Positions 35,985 to 46,122 are shown, counted from the first letter of the stretch. The stretch: DNA of 64,000 nt from CAYNWT01 sp964485095 (GCA_964485095.1 CAZAIB010000002.1:1-64000), one strand, 5' to 3'. Notes: generated from the letters alone by a model not told the origin. Numbers and translations are program-made.

Positions 35985-37448
35985 TTAGCCCGAGTTCCGC
36001 AGGCCGTACTCGTTGATCTTGCGGTACAGAGTCCGTTCGCCGATGCCCAGCATCTTCGCGGTTTCTTCGCGGTTGCCATCGGTCAGCTCAAGCGCGCGTT
36101 GGATGTAGTATTTCTCAACGTCGTTAAGTGGTCGGCCAACCAGCCCGTCTGCTCCGCTGTGAGGTTCGTCCAGTTCGCGGTCCATGCCGTCCGTGACAAG
36201 GTGCTTGAGTTCCGGCGGCAGTCCGTCGACGTCCAGCAGGCCATCGGAGTCCATGACCAGCATGCGTTCGACGGCGTTGCGAAGCTGACGAATGTTGCCG
36301 GGCCAGTCGTAGCTCATCAGAACCTTCCGGGCCGCTCTGGAGAACCCGCGGACTTCGCGGTTCATCTTCTGTGAGAGTTCTTTGAGGAAGTGATCCATTA
36401 ACAGCGGAATGTCGCCGGCTCGTTCGCTAAGCGGCGGCAATTCGATGCTGATGATGTTAAGTCGGTAGTACAGATCCTGCCTGAAGGTCCCGGCTTCGAC
36501 CATGGCCGGAAGGTCGGCGTTCGTTGCGGCAACCAGACGGACGTTGACATCCATTTCCTCGTTCGCACCAATCCGGGCGACGCGGCGATCTTCAAGAACA
36601 CGCAACAACTTGATTTGCGTTTCCATCGGCATCTCGCCGACTTCATCCAGAAACAGTGTTCCACCGTTGGCGTATTCGAACTTGCCAATCCGTTTTCCAA
36701 TCGCGCCGGTGAACGCACCTTGTTCGTGGCCGAACAGTTCGCTTTCCAGAATGCTTTCCGGTAACGCTGAGATATTCAGCGGGACAAACGGCTTGCTTTT
36801 TCGCGGACTGTTTTGATGTAGCGCTCGAGCGACCAGTTCTTTGCCGGTTCCGTTGGCTCCGGTAATCAGAACCGTGCTGTCCATCGGTGCGACGCTTTTG
36901 AGTGTCTCGATGACCTCTCGCATCCTGCCGCTGTTGCCGATGACGCCTTCGAAACCAAACTTCTCATCCAGCGATCGCCGCAGTTCGGCGTTCCGTCTGA
37001 TCAACCGCAACCGAGCGGACGCCTTATCGACGGCGGTTCGAAGTTCGTTGATGTCCAGCGGTTTGGTGAGGTACGTGTAGGCTCCATGCTGCATCGCGGT
37101 GACGGCCGAGTTGATAGAACCGTGACCTGTGAGCACGATGACTTCGGCTTCGGGCAGTTCCTCTTTTGTTTTCCGCAGGATGGCCAGCCCGTCGATGTCA
37201 CCCATCTTGAGATCGGTGACCACGACGTCGAACGTTTCGCTTTCGATGCGAGCGATGCCGCGTTCGCCTGAGGCGGCGACTGAGCAATTACAGTTGACCT
37301 TCAGCAGACTATCCGCGACCGCCTGTGCGTGGGCTTCGTCGTCATCGACGATCAGAACCTGCACGGGGATCGTCGAAAGGTCAGCCTTATTCGCAGGGGG
37401 TGCCGCAGCACTCATACTCTTGCCCAGTGTCTTTTTGAGGTCCGCCAA
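35985..37448 (-). CDS. NtrC-family sigma-54-dependent response regulator
   Basis: 487 aa. The receiver domain (about 30-145) has phospho-acceptor Asp79 and the LTKPLD signature. The AAA+ domain (about 167-400) has Walker A GANGTGKE (197-204), GAFTGA at 244-249 for sigma-54 contact, and the FLDEVGEM Walker B. The Fis-type HTH is at about 445-487 (NREETAKMLGIGERTLYRKINE). It activates sigma-54 promoters when phosphorylated. It sits 21 bp downstream of the kinase gene that presumably phosphorylates it. The regulon is not shown by the sequence. Confidence 0.95.
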   Translation of the reverse strand: MADLKKTLGKSMSAAAPPANKADLSTIPVQVLIVDDDEAHAQAVADSLLKVNCNCSVAASGERGIARIESETFDVVVTDLKMGDIDGLAILRKTKEELPEAEVIVLTGHGSINSAVTAMQHGAYTYLTKPLDINELRTAVDKASARLRLIRRNAELRRSLDEKFGFEGVIGNSGRMREVIETLKSVAPMDSTVLITGANGTGKELVARALHQNSPRKSKPFVPLNISALPESILESELFGHEQGAFTGAIGKRIGKFEYANGGTLFLDEVGEMPMETQIKLLRVLEDRRVARIGANEEMDVNVRLVAATNADLPAMVEAGTFRQDLYYRLNIISIELPPLSERAGDIPLLMDHFLKELSQKMNREVRGFSRAARKVLMSYDWPGNIRQLRNAVERMLVMDSDGLLDVDGLPPELKHLVTDGMDRELDEPHSGADGLVGRPLNDVEKYYIQRALELTDGNREETAKMLGIGERTLYRKINEYGLRNSG

Positions 37449-37469
37449 AGTGGCAGGCGGCCAACTAGA

Positions 37470-38204
37470 CTACTCGGTGACAGGTGGAAGTGAAATCGTG
37501 AATCGGGTTCCTTGCCCAACTTCGCTGTCACAGGCAATTTCGCCCCGATGAGCTTCCACTATCTTGCGCACAGTGGGTAATCCTAATCCGCTGCCGCCGG
37601 CCTTATTTGAGTAGAACGCTTGAAACATGCGGCCGAGGGTACGTTCGTTCATTCCGCAGCCGTTGTCGATGAGTTCAAGAAGAACAGAATCGCCACGCAC
37701 ACTGGTCTGGATTTCCAGGACGCCTCCTTCAGTCATGGATTGCTGTGCGTTCTGAGCCAGATTTTGCAGGACCTGACGAAACAGCTTCTCGTCCAGGTTG
37801 ACGTGGGGGAGGTCGGTGCCGGGATGCCAGCTGATGTCGACGCCTGCGTCTTTCGCCTGAGCTTTGAAGAAATCGATGAACTCGCCGACCACGTCGTTTA
37901 GGTTGCCGGGCTTGAGAAACAGTTCGCCAGCACTCGCAAACTGCAGGAAGTCGTTGAGGATCGCTTCCAGGCGTTCGCATTCGTTTTGAACCGATCCGAC
38001 CTTCGTTAGCAGCCGCCGTGCGTGCGGCGATTCGCTGCCAAGGTCGTTGACGTCCTCAGCCATGAGTTCAAGGTTCATCCGGATCGTAGACAGTGGGTTC
38101 CGGATCTCGTGAGCCAAACCGCCAGCAAGGGCAGCGATCTCAGCATACTGATCACGCAGTCGCTGGCGTTCCTGATCGTCGTTGTCGCGGTCGTTTGATT
38201 TCAT
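37470..38204 (-). CDS. NtrB-type soluble histidine kinase
   Basis: 244 aa, no membrane segment and no PAS domain: the dimerisation and phosphotransfer region begins almost at once. H-box GLAHEIRNPLSTIRMNLE with phospho-His32. N-box NLAQNAQQS, and G-boxes DNGCGMNERTLGRMFQAFY and GGSGLGLPTVRKIVE. It phosphorylates its partner response regulator just downstream. The input must come through protein partners, since no sensor domain is seen. Confidence 0.93.
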   Translation of the reverse strand: MKSNDRDNDDQERQRLRDQYAEIAALAGGLAHEIRNPLSTIRMNLELMAEDVNDLGSESPHARRLLTKVGSVQNECERLEAILNDFLQFASAGELFLKPGNLNDVVGEFIDFFKAQAKDAGVDISWHPGTDLPHVNLDEKLFRQVLQNLAQNAQQSMTEGGVLEIQTSVRGDSVLLELIDNGCGMNERTLGRMFQAFYSNKAGGSGLGLPTVRKIVEAHRGEIACDSEVGQGTRFTISLPPVTE

Positions 38205-38409
38205 TGAACTTTCGAGAGGATTTAGGTTCCGCCGTAGTTGAGCTTACCGTGCACGCAGTCGCTGTCCAACAGCGAATCCGCTTCGGCAATCAGTTGTCCA
38301 AGCCGACGGATCTGTGATTTCCAACCCAATATCTGTTCATACCAAATTCTCGTGCCACCTCTGGTCGGTTACCTTATCGCTTCGGGCGTTCATCTGTTTC
38401 ACCATCAAC

Positions 38410-39672
38410 ATGACTATGCGAAGAGTTTTTATTACCGGTGTTGGCGTTGTTAGTTGCGTTGGCACAAACAAGGCTGATTTTTGGGAATCGCTGACGACAG
38501 GTCGCTGTGGCCTGGATCAGTTGACGGTTCATGACACGACAGATCTGCCAGTGACCATCGGCGGTGAGGTTCGGGAGATCGATGTGGCCAGCATCGAGAC
38601 CAACGACCGTGTTCTCGCCAGACGCATGGATCGGGCAACGCAGTTTGCGGTTTGGGGAGCGAACCAGGCGATCACCGACGCTGGCATTCGGCCGGCCGAC
38701 TATCGCGAACGCTGCGGTGTAATTCTGGGAGCCGGACTGAGCGGACTAGCGACGCTGCAGCAGCAAACCGAGAACCTGCTCAATCGCGGCCCGCGCCGAG
38801 TCAGTCCGTTTACAATTCCGATGCTGATGCCCAACGCGGCTCCCGCGAACGTGGGGATGGCGTTTGGAATTCAGGGCCCCTGCTACACAGTCAGCAGCGC
38901 GTGTTCGGCTTCGGGGCATGCGATCGTTAACGCGTTTGAACTCCTCCAACACGGCAGCATGGATGCCGTTGTGACGGGGGGAACCGAATCGTCAATGACG
39001 CGGCTCGGAATCTCAGCCTTCGCCCGGATGGGAGCCATGCAGCCAACCTACAACGATCGCCCAAAACAATCTGTCCGCCCGTTCGAGGCGAACCGGTCCG
39101 GTTTGATCATGTCAGAAGGCGCCGGAATTTTGGTGTTGGAACACGAGGACGCGGTGCGCGAACGTGGTGTGACTCCATACGCTGAGATTGTTGGGTTCGG
39201 TTCCACATCCGACTCACACCACATCGTCGCGCCCGACCCGGCCGCCAGTGGAGCAGCATTGGCAATCGATCAGGCAATTCAATCAACAGGACTCACCGCC
39301 GCAGAACTAGCGCCGCGGTGCTACGTGAACGCTCACGGTACCGCCACGGAACTCAACGACTTGATGGAAACGAACGCGTTGAAGAAAGCGTTTGGTGCTG
39401 CCGCTGGTCGGCTGCAGGTCAGTTCGACCAAGAGCATGACCGGGCACATGATTGGTGCGGCGGGAGGCGTAGAACTCATCGCGTCCGCGATCAGTCTGCA
39501 ACGCGGCATCCTGCCACCCACGATCAACTACGACACGCCGGACCCGTCCTGCGACCTGGACTATGTGCCCAACACGTCACGCGAAGCCGCCGTGGAGTTT
39601 GCTTTGAGCAACAGCTTTGGCTTTGGCGGACACAACGTTTGCATTGCAATCAAACGCTGCTCGGTCTCGTAA
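38410..39672 (+). CDS. Beta-ketoacyl-ACP synthase II-type enzyme
   Basis: 420 aa from the ATG at 38410 (the ATG at 38416 is an alternative; a frame to 38314 adds a tail without homology). The catalytic triad is present: Cys165 in VSSACSASG, His309 in NAHGTATELND, His346 in KSMTGHMIGAAGG with Lys341. It condenses malonyl-ACP with a growing acyl chain in fatty-acid synthesis; FabF is the closest family by length and motifs. A polyketide-type synthase is possible, but no acyl-carrier or ketoreductase gene is adjacent, and it is a lone gene. Confidence 0.9.
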   Translation: MTMRRVFITGVGVVSCVGTNKADFWESLTTGRCGLDQLTVHDTTDLPVTIGGEVREIDVASIETNDRVLARRMDRATQFAVWGANQAITDAGIRPADYRERCGVILGAGLSGLATLQQQTENLLNRGPRRVSPFTIPMLMPNAAPANVGMAFGIQGPCYTVSSACSASGHAIVNAFELLQHGSMDAVVTGGTESSMTRLGISAFARMGAMQPTYNDRPKQSVRPFEANRSGLIMSEGAGILVLEHEDAVRERGVTPYAEIVGFGSTSDSHHIVAPDPAASGAALAIDQAIQSTGLTAAELAPRCYVNAHGTATELNDLMETNALKKAFGAAAGRLQVSSTKSMTGHMIGAAGGVELIASAISLQRGILPPTINYDTPDPSCDLDYVPNTSREAAVEFALSNSFGFGGHNVCIAIKRCSVS

Positions 39673-39699
39673 GCACCTGCTGTTTTTCTCGGTCCCGGA

Positions 39700-42093
39700 T
39701 TAGGGAGAGAGGATCGGCTGCTGAGGAATTCGAATTGGCTGGAGAGCCGGATCCGTCACGCGTCCGGCGTCGTGAGTTGGAACACCAATCGCGACCGGCG
39801 CGACTGGCGCGGGTGGCTGTGGAGCGGCTTTGGCCACGGCTGGCGACTTGGTCGGTTCGGCTGGGGGCGGCAGATCGACGCTGCTGAACAACGCGTCCAG
39901 GTCCACGGTCGATTCAGCTTTCATCGGTTCAGCTGATGGCATTGGCGGCGTCGGGGTCATTGATGCGGCCGGCATCGGTACGGCATCGGCAGCCGGATTG
40001 ACCAGGCCAGGTGTTGGCATGCTTGCTGTCTGCTTCGGTTCAAAGTCAGCTGGTGCCGGACTTTCCATAGGGGCAAACATCATGGCGTGTTGAACACCGG
40101 GATCTGCTGGATCGTTTGTAGTTCCGGCCACTTGTGAAATCGCGGCCGCAGGATTTTCAACAGGAGCGGCAGCGTTGCTAAGTGTGCGGCGACGAGGTGG
40201 GGCGTCCTTACGGCTTAGGTCAAATCGCTGACGATTCGCAGGCGGTTGGACGGGATCCGCAGCACTCGCGATGTTCTGTTGCGTCGGTGCCGCTGCCCTG
40301 CCGGCTTTCAGATCGGCAATCATTTGTGTTCGCATCGCGGCCTTCAACTGCACGTGTTGTTCTGCGCGGACGCCGTTGATGATCTTGATATCGTCGATAA
40401 CCCAGTGTTGGTGTTCAGAAACCAGATTCACGACCGCGCCGGATTTCTCAGAACCAAGTTCGACGATCGCTCGGCTGGGTTGTGTTCGCATCGTTCGGAT
40501 TGATTTGGTCAACTGAGCCAACACGGACGACGGAACAGCCGGGATCTGTTTGGCTCGCGTCCAGACTTTGCGGTTGAAGTCGTCAGAGGAGATACGTTGC
40601 AGATCGGCAATCTGTTTCGATTCGAGACCGGTAGCGAACGCCAGAATCGGTGTCGCCAATTCAAGGCTCTTGCGAAGCGAACGCTGCCGTTCGGCAGAGC
40701 CGACTAGTACGTCGTCAATCACCAGCCGTCCGTCAGTGCTTAGCAACACGTAGGTTGCCGGGCCACGTTCGTGCTGCACCATGACGTGAGTCAGCGAACC
40801 GTGAGATTTCGGCGCGGCCATCTTCACGATTGGGCTGGTGGCGGCTCCGGTTGGCAGTAGCTGAATCGGTAGTCCTTCAGTCAACGACCAAACCTGCGCG
40901 TCGAATTCGCGCGAACTGAGTCGTCCGAGCGACTTACGGTCACTGCGAGCCAGAGCGCGTTGGAACTGCTTGACCTGCTTCGTTGCGGTGAAGAATGCAG
41001 ACAACAGAAGCTTGTTCTTACCCTCTGAGTCGTACAGCCCGAGATCCTTCACGCGGTATTCTGTTTCATCTTCGATCGATCGAGCGAGTTCCAGCTTGAC
41101 GACACTTGAGACAGTCGGAATCAGAATCGTGGCGTGGTCGACGGTCGCTTTAAGTTCGTAGTCCTGCGGCGCCAACATGATGTCGGGAATCTGGGCCGAA
41201 GAAAGTTTCACATCACGGAGAACCTGTTCGTAAAGCTCGTTTGTGCTGAGTGTCTCCAAAGCGGTCCGGTCGTTGGTGCGGTACGCTTCGACGAAGCGGG
41301 TTCCGGCGTTCAGGATTCGAGCACGGTTCTTGACAGATCGAATTTGCGACTCTTCGCGACGCGTCAGGACGGCCGCGTCCTTGACTTTCCAATCGCCGTC
41401 GTGAATCTCCATTGAAATCTGCAGCGTTCCATCGGTTCGAGGCAGTCGCACAACGGCACTCTCGCCATTAATCGCAACCTGAGGTTTGTGTTTCCGCTGT
41501 GACTTGCGGGCCTGCTTTTCACCAACGACTTGCTGTGTGATTCGAGCTAACCATGGTGCGGGAAGCCCCTGCAACACTTCATGGAAATCTGGCGTCGTGA
41601 TTGCCAGCACAGACTGGCGATCGTCATTGTCCCAGACTTCAAGGAAGTCGCGAATTGTCAGCAGCAAATCCATCTGTTCGGTAATCGGTTTCGTGATGGT
41701 GACGCCAGCACCCTGCTGTTTGGTCAGGATGTCGTCCACAACCCAGCGCCCGGTCTGTTCATCAAGAACCAACTTGTAAAGCAGTCTCGAGTCGCCGTCT
41801 CCTTCGGCTTCGGTGACCGTGACTTGTTTTTCGGTCTCAGAGATATCTTCCACTGAGACAATGGCTGGCGGTTCTTCAGGTAGTCGGAGCACCTGGAGGT
41901 CATCCAACGCTTCCGACCGTCGCAGCGCCTTCTGTTCGAATTCAGCTGAGGTCAGACCACGCAGTTCCTGGAGATCTCCCGCAACCATCGCGCTGGTGAA
42001 CGCAGCGATCGCGCGGTCTTCACGGAAGTGTGTACATCCTGCAGAGACACACGTGAGTAGAGCTAAGATGGCGAAACCGCGACGTCCTGTCAT
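39700..42093 (-). CDS. Lipoprotein with five tandem about-110-aa repeats and Pro-rich C-terminus
   Basis: 797 aa from the ATG at 42093; GRRGFAILALLTCVSAGC is a lipoprotein signal with Cys20. An upstream frame to 42237 is less likely. Five repeats, about 28-125, 142-245, 258-355, 367-465 and 475-572, each contain a short acidic helix, LxxLSSxEFxxxV, then a beta sheet ending in a VDDI-type strand (WVVDDIL, WKVKDAAV, YRVKDLGL, LVIDDVLV, WVIDDIKI). This resembles an NTF2/SnoaL-like fold repeated five times. Residues about 600-797 are Pro/Ala-rich and disordered. Envelope function unknown. Confidence 0.85.
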   Translation of the reverse strand: MTGRRGFAILALLTCVSAGCTHFREDRAIAAFTSAMVAGDLQELRGLTSAEFEQKALRRSEALDDLQVLRLPEEPPAIVSVEDISETEKQVTVTEAEGDGDSRLLYKLVLDEQTGRWVVDDILTKQQGAGVTITKPITEQMDLLLTIRDFLEVWDNDDRQSVLAITTPDFHEVLQGLPAPWLARITQQVVGEKQARKSQRKHKPQVAINGESAVVRLPRTDGTLQISMEIHDGDWKVKDAAVLTRREESQIRSVKNRARILNAGTRFVEAYRTNDRTALETLSTNELYEQVLRDVKLSSAQIPDIMLAPQDYELKATVDHATILIPTVSSVVKLELARSIEDETEYRVKDLGLYDSEGKNKLLLSAFFTATKQVKQFQRALARSDRKSLGRLSSREFDAQVWSLTEGLPIQLLPTGAATSPIVKMAAPKSHGSLTHVMVQHERGPATYVLLSTDGRLVIDDVLVGSAERQRSLRKSLELATPILAFATGLESKQIADLQRISSDDFNRKVWTRAKQIPAVPSSVLAQLTKSIRTMRTQPSRAIVELGSEKSGAVVNLVSEHQHWVIDDIKIINGVRAEQHVQLKAAMRTQMIADLKAGRAAAPTQQNIASAADPVQPPANRQRFDLSRKDAPPRRRTLSNAAAPVENPAAAISQVAGTTNDPADPGVQHAMMFAPMESPAPADFEPKQTASMPTPGLVNPAADAVPMPAASMTPTPPMPSAEPMKAESTVDLDALFSSVDLPPPAEPTKSPAVAKAAPQPPAPVAPVAIGVPTHDAGRVTDPALQPIRIPQQPILSP

Positions 42094-42363
42094 CGGCCTG
42101 TTCCAGTCTGAAGTGATGCTCGTTAGCCGAGCACGAAGAAGCCTGTCCCCTGCCGGATTGGGCACGGGTCTGATGGCTTCTCTCAGAATTGGAAGGCCCC
42201 GGTCAACCCGGCTGCAGCTTATCTGGGCCCGCTTCAAACGGTTTTGACAAGCACCACTTCCGCAAAGGCAGAATCTGCCACAGTCCGGCTCTGGACCGGC
42301 CCATTACGCCGGACGGGTGTTGTTTGGGCGGGTTCCAGTTGACTGGGGCTGACTTGAGATCGG

Positions 42364-43749
42364 CTATCCGAACTGCAGGTCCAGCATCAGAGGTTTTGCG
42401 TCGGTCATCGCGATGGTGTCGCGTTCGATTCGTCTTGAAGACGCGATAAACACGGGCGCTTCGTCGGCTTCGCGGCCCGGTGTCGGCAAGCGACCATGAC
42501 TGCCCTTCACAATGCTGGCGTCTAGTCCAATGACGTCCATGTAGTACCGCATACCGAGCTTTTTCCGGAGGACTCGGTTTGCGATCCTCAGCTTCGGCAT
42601 TGCCAGTTCGGGATTGAGAAACAGTTCGACGGGGTCGTAGCCAGGCTTCCGATGGATGTCGACAGTGCGGGCGTAGTCAGGAGCAACCGCGTCATCCAGC
42701 CAGAAGTAATAGGTGAACCACGCTCCAGGCGCGGCGATGGCAACCAGTTCGCCCGATCGTTCGTGATTGATACCGAACTCAGCCTGTTCGTCTCGATTGA
42801 GAACACGTTCAATGCCCGGCGCCTGCTGCAGCACTGATGCCACCGCGGAGATATCTTTTGCATTCTGCACGTAAACATGAGCGATCTGATGATCGGCCAC
42901 CGCAAACGCACGGCTGGCTCCACAGTCCAGTGTTTCCCACCCGGTCGGTTCGTTCCGAACAGTGATGTAGCCGCTGTCTCGCAGGATTCGGTTGATGTGC
43001 ACCGGTTGGTTGACGTCGGTAATGGCGTACTCCGACAGCACAACAACTTCAGCTCCAACTTCGCCGGCGGCGTCGATCAATCGGCCCGCCTCTTTGTCGA
43101 TGGCTTTGATGTCGTCCGCAACAGCAGGATCCGTTGCGCCAAGTCGCTGTAGGTTGTAGTCCAGGTGCGGCAGGTACACCAAAGACAGCGACGGGCGTTT
43201 CTCGCGTAGTACCTTAATGGACGCATCGACGATCCATCGCGAACTGCTGATGTCGGCTCCAGGGCCCCAGAATCTCAGTAGAGGAAACGTACCTAGGTCC
43301 GCCTGCAACTGATCCTTTAGTTCAGCCGGATGGCTGTACGAATCGAAAACCTTGCTTCCATCCGCCGGATAGCCAGGTCGGGGCGTGACAGAGTAATCGA
43401 CGTTGGCGTACATGTTGTACCACCAAAACATCTTCGCAACCGTGTAGTTTGCATCGCGCTTCCGTGCTGCGTCGTAGATGCGTTCGCCTTTGACAAGTCG
43501 GTTGGACTGTTTCCAGAAGAAGACTTCGGCGAGGTCGCGGAAGTACCAACCGTTGGCCACGATGCCGTGTTCGCTGGGTAGAGTTCCCGTCAAGATCGTT
43601 GACTGTGCCGAACACGTTACGGCCGGAAGCACCGTGCCCATGGGGCGGGCGAATCCTTGTTTGGCGAGCTTTGAAAGGTTCGGCGTATCGGGGCCAAGCA
43701 TACCGTGGCTGAGGCCAACGACATTGATTACAACCAGGGGTTTCGTCAT
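42364..43749 (-). CDS. Type I phosphodiesterase / nucleotide pyrophosphatase family protein
   Basis: 461 aa, no clear signal peptide. Residues about 40-60 (LPAVTCSAQSTILTGTLPSEHG) carry the nucleophile-like Thr45, followed by metal-site residues in DYNLQRLGATDP and LSEYAITDVNQP. The alkaline-phosphatase superfamily uses two metals to cleave phosphodiesters or pyrophosphates. The usual N-terminal Asp seen in this family is replaced by Asn9 in VINVVGLS, a common planctomycete variation. Substrate is unknown. The preceding membrane-protein gene lies 42 bp away on the same strand. Confidence 0.88.
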   Translation of the reverse strand: MTKPLVVINVVGLSHGMLGPDTPNLSKLAKQGFARPMGTVLPAVTCSAQSTILTGTLPSEHGIVANGWYFRDLAEVFFWKQSNRLVKGERIYDAARKRDANYTVAKMFWWYNMYANVDYSVTPRPGYPADGSKVFDSYSHPAELKDQLQADLGTFPLLRFWGPGADISSSRWIVDASIKVLREKRPSLSLVYLPHLDYNLQRLGATDPAVADDIKAIDKEAGRLIDAAGEVGAEVVVLSEYAITDVNQPVHINRILRDSGYITVRNEPTGWETLDCGASRAFAVADHQIAHVYVQNAKDISAVASVLQQAPGIERVLNRDEQAEFGINHERSGELVAIAAPGAWFTYYFWLDDAVAPDYARTVDIHRKPGYDPVELFLNPELAMPKLRIANRVLRKKLGMRYYMDVIGLDASIVKGSHGRLPTPGREADEAPVFIASSRRIERDTIAMTDAKPLMLDLQFG

Positions 43750-43791
43750 GGCTTCAGGCGAAGTGTGAGGTGGGTCCGTGCAGCCATGAAC

Positions 43792-44403
43792 CTACTTCGG
43801 CATGAACACAATCACAACCAGCAGTAGCAACGCGATTGAGCCGACGGCAATTGTGAGAAGGTAGTTGCCCTTCTTCGCTTCGACTCGCCAGTCCTTGCGT
43901 TCGTCATCACCGCTGACACTGCCATCGGGCATGTAGTTTCGCGGCGCCGATGAAGTGGTGGTTCTCGCGAATGACTGTGTGGACCATAGGTCGTCGACCT
44001 CTTCCAACTGGTGGTCCCAAACAAACGCTGCGCCCGATTCGTCCAGGGACGCACGCGGTACATCAAAGGAAGGCAGGCTGCCGAACCCCTGGTCGGTTGC
44101 CGTCCACCGGGCGGTGCGAATGCGAGGTCGTCGGTCCAACTCAAGGAACGGCGTATCGGGAAGTCCGGCTCGGAATGTCGCACGCGAAACGAATCCGTCT
44201 CGTCGGTCTACCTTGACCTCATCGCGATCTCCGTAAATCGAACGCCAGATACCCGTGTAACCCAGATTGGGCATGGCATCCGGGCGAGTCGGGTCCGGCA
44301 CCGTCATGTTGGCCTTCTGCATCTGCCAGTTCATGTCCCTCGGAACCTGAAGTGGCTGCTGCGCTGCGAAGGTCGCAATGATGATTAACAGTGAAGTGAA
44401 CAT
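43792..44403 (-). CDS. Membrane-anchored secreted protein, hypothetical
   Basis: 203 aa from the ATG at 44403. N-terminal signal FTSLLIIIATFAAQ, C-terminal membrane helix LLTIAVGSIALLLLVVIVFMPK, so the middle is probably outside the membrane. The central part contains FDVPRASLDESGAAFVWDH and other acidic segments but no recognised domain. It lies just upstream of the phosphodiesterase gene on the same strand and divergent from the membrane protein at 44609. Confidence 0.75.
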   Translation of the reverse strand: MFTSLLIIIATFAAQQPLQVPRDMNWQMQKANMTVPDPTRPDAMPNLGYTGIWRSIYGDRDEVKVDRRDGFVSRATFRAGLPDTPFLELDRRPRIRTARWTATDQGFGSLPSFDVPRASLDESGAAFVWDHQLEEVDDLWSTQSFARTTTSSAPRNYMPDGSVSGDDERKDWRVEAKKGNYLLTIAVGSIALLLLVVIVFMPK

Positions 44404-44608
44404 GGGAGATTCCAGGGAATGGCCGCTGATGAAGTATTGTTCAATTCCCGTTGGAAACCCAGTCCCGCGTGCCAAGAGAACCGGAACACAGAGTCATTTC
44501 TGGGGATAATGCCGAATTTGCCCTCAGCGCGGCAGCTCGGCTTTGCAACTGCCTACAGTGTTTGGTAGACAATGCGGCTCAGATCAGTACAGACCCGGCG
44601 GTGACCCG

Positions 44609-45028
44609 ATGGAAGCACTCAGTAATCTCGTTGACAGTATCTCCCAGCTGTTTTTCTCACTGGTCGATATCGTGAGTAATCTGGGGGCATTGGTCCTGCC
44701 CTGGGCACCACTGATTGCGTGGATCGCGTTTTGGCTGCTGGCGGTCAACTGGGTCAAGTTGCGATCCATTTTCCTTCAGGGAGGCTGGATCGGATTTCTG
44801 CTGATGGCCTTCGTCATGATTCTGGTCTGGGGCGCCGTCGCGCCACCTCCCACTGGGGCTCACAACCTGCTGGGTTTGAAGCTCAGCAATTACGTGGGCA
44901 AAACCGTGTACGTGACATTCCTGTTCTGCATCATCCTGCTTTGCGGAAGCGTACAGCTTTCAGGCGTCGTGAAGCCAATCTTCGCAGACGACGAAGAGCC
45001 TGAAGCCGACCACGGTCACGCTCACTAA
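44609..45028 (+). CDS. Integral membrane protein, hypothetical
   Basis: 139 aa from the ATG at 44609; longer frames to 44543 or 44451 start in poor context. Three to four hydrophobic helices, at about 23-45 (LVLPWAPLIAWIAFWLLAV), 54-74 (GWIGFLLMAFVMILVWGAV) and 92-115 (VYVTFLFCIILLCGS), and a His/Asp/Glu-rich tail (EEPEADHGHAH). No known family. The tail could bind metal; this is a guess. Confidence 0.65.
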   Translation: MEALSNLVDSISQLFFSLVDIVSNLGALVLPWAPLIAWIAFWLLAVNWVKLRSIFLQGGWIGFLLMAFVMILVWGAVAPPPTGAHNLLGLKLSNYVGKTVYVTFLFCIILLCGSVQLSGVVKPIFADDEEPEADHGHAH

Positions 45029-45078
45029 GCGGTGTGGCAGTGGCCCAGCCGGCCGGAGCAAGATTTTTGACGTCGCGG

Positions 45079-45088
45079 CCCCCCCCCC
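45079..45088. repeat. Homopolymer run of ten C
   Basis: Between the membrane protein and the DUF2490 gene, in a 156-bp gap that shows no gene. Such a run is a common place for a read error. Confidence 0.9.
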
Positions 45089-45184
45089 GGTCATCCGCCC
45101 GGCACACAAGTCCGTCGAAATTTTGGATAGCTGTCTGCGCTAGTGTCTTGCCCGCCTCACTCAAGAGACCCGCGGCCAGAGATC

Positions 45185-45883
45185 CTATAAGAACAGATTG
45201 ACCGCCAGGATGTGGTTCATCCTGTTGGGGCCTGAACTGCTATCGATGTATTGGTTCAGATAGCCAAACTCGACGCGAGATTTAGGCGCGTTCACATCCC
45301 ACTTCCAACCAAGACCGATGAATGCACGGTTTTGATCGAATCCGGTTCGTGCGCCAAAGTCTGTGGCGTTTAGGTGAGTGAAGACCTCATCCCAGGCGAC
45401 GAATGTCAGCCGGTCGGACCCGGCAAGTGGAGCACGAGCGCTAATGAAATTCCGAGAACGCCAGCCCGTGTCGTCGCCGGTTTCAACGAAGCGTTGTTCC
45501 AACCGCGAACGAAATCCAATGTTGAACGCACCTGCCTTCCTGGACCAGGTAATCTGCTGCCAGATTCGGTTCTCATCGAAATCCGCCCCACCGCCGATCG
45601 GTGAGTTTCTGATCCATCCGTAACCGGCCCAAAGGGTCGCCGTGTCCGACAGCTTGTAACCGATTCCCGGTCGTACGATGCTAACGTTGAACCCATCGGC
45701 ATCGTCCTGAAATCGCGCGTGTCCGTCGAACCACCAGCGCCATTTAGTAGACTGACCGTTCGGCGTCGGGAGATCACCTTGCGTAAAAACAGCTCCCCAC
45801 CAGCCTTCGTCCTCGATCGTCTGAGCCTGAAGCGGACCGCCCAGCGCTACGATTGCCGCGATGCAACAAGCTGTTCTAAACAT
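45185..45883 (-). CDS. DUF2490 outer-membrane protein
   Basis: 232 aa with a signal peptide (CCIAAIVALGGPLQAQ). The remainder is amphipathic beta strands typical of an outer-membrane barrel (ATLWAGYGWIRNSP, FNIGFRSRLEQRFVETG, LTFVAWDEVFTHLN, AFIGLGWKWD) and ends in a hydrophobic strand NHILAVNLFL. This matches the DUF2490 layout. It is a small outer-membrane pore or sensor of unknown role; stands alone. Confidence 0.85.
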   Translation of the reverse strand: MFRTACCIAAIVALGGPLQAQTIEDEGWWGAVFTQGDLPTPNGQSTKWRWWFDGHARFQDDADGFNVSIVRPGIGYKLSDTATLWAGYGWIRNSPIGGGADFDENRIWQQITWSRKAGAFNIGFRSRLEQRFVETGDDTGWRSRNFISARAPLAGSDRLTFVAWDEVFTHLNATDFGARTGFDQNRAFIGLGWKWDVNAPKSRVEFGYLNQYIDSSSGPNRMNHILAVNLFL

Positions 45884-46122
45884 ACCAGCCTCTCTCTAAG
45901 ATCTCTTTGTATCTCAGATCGACGCACCAACACCGGCAGAACATTGAAACCAGAACATCCCGCACTCACTGCCTAAACAGCCCAGTTTTCAGCAGAGTGC
46001 CGCTAAATCGGTCAGTCGCCGATCGAACAGTCGTAGAGGAATACGAACGTCAGTAGAAGCAGGGCGAGGACCTTCGAATCAACCCGCGAGAGTCGAAAAG
46101 GTTTGCGACTGACCTGCTCCCA

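Noticed and set aside
45079..45088. Poly-C run as a functional slippage site
   Set aside because: It lies between genes; no frame depends on it.
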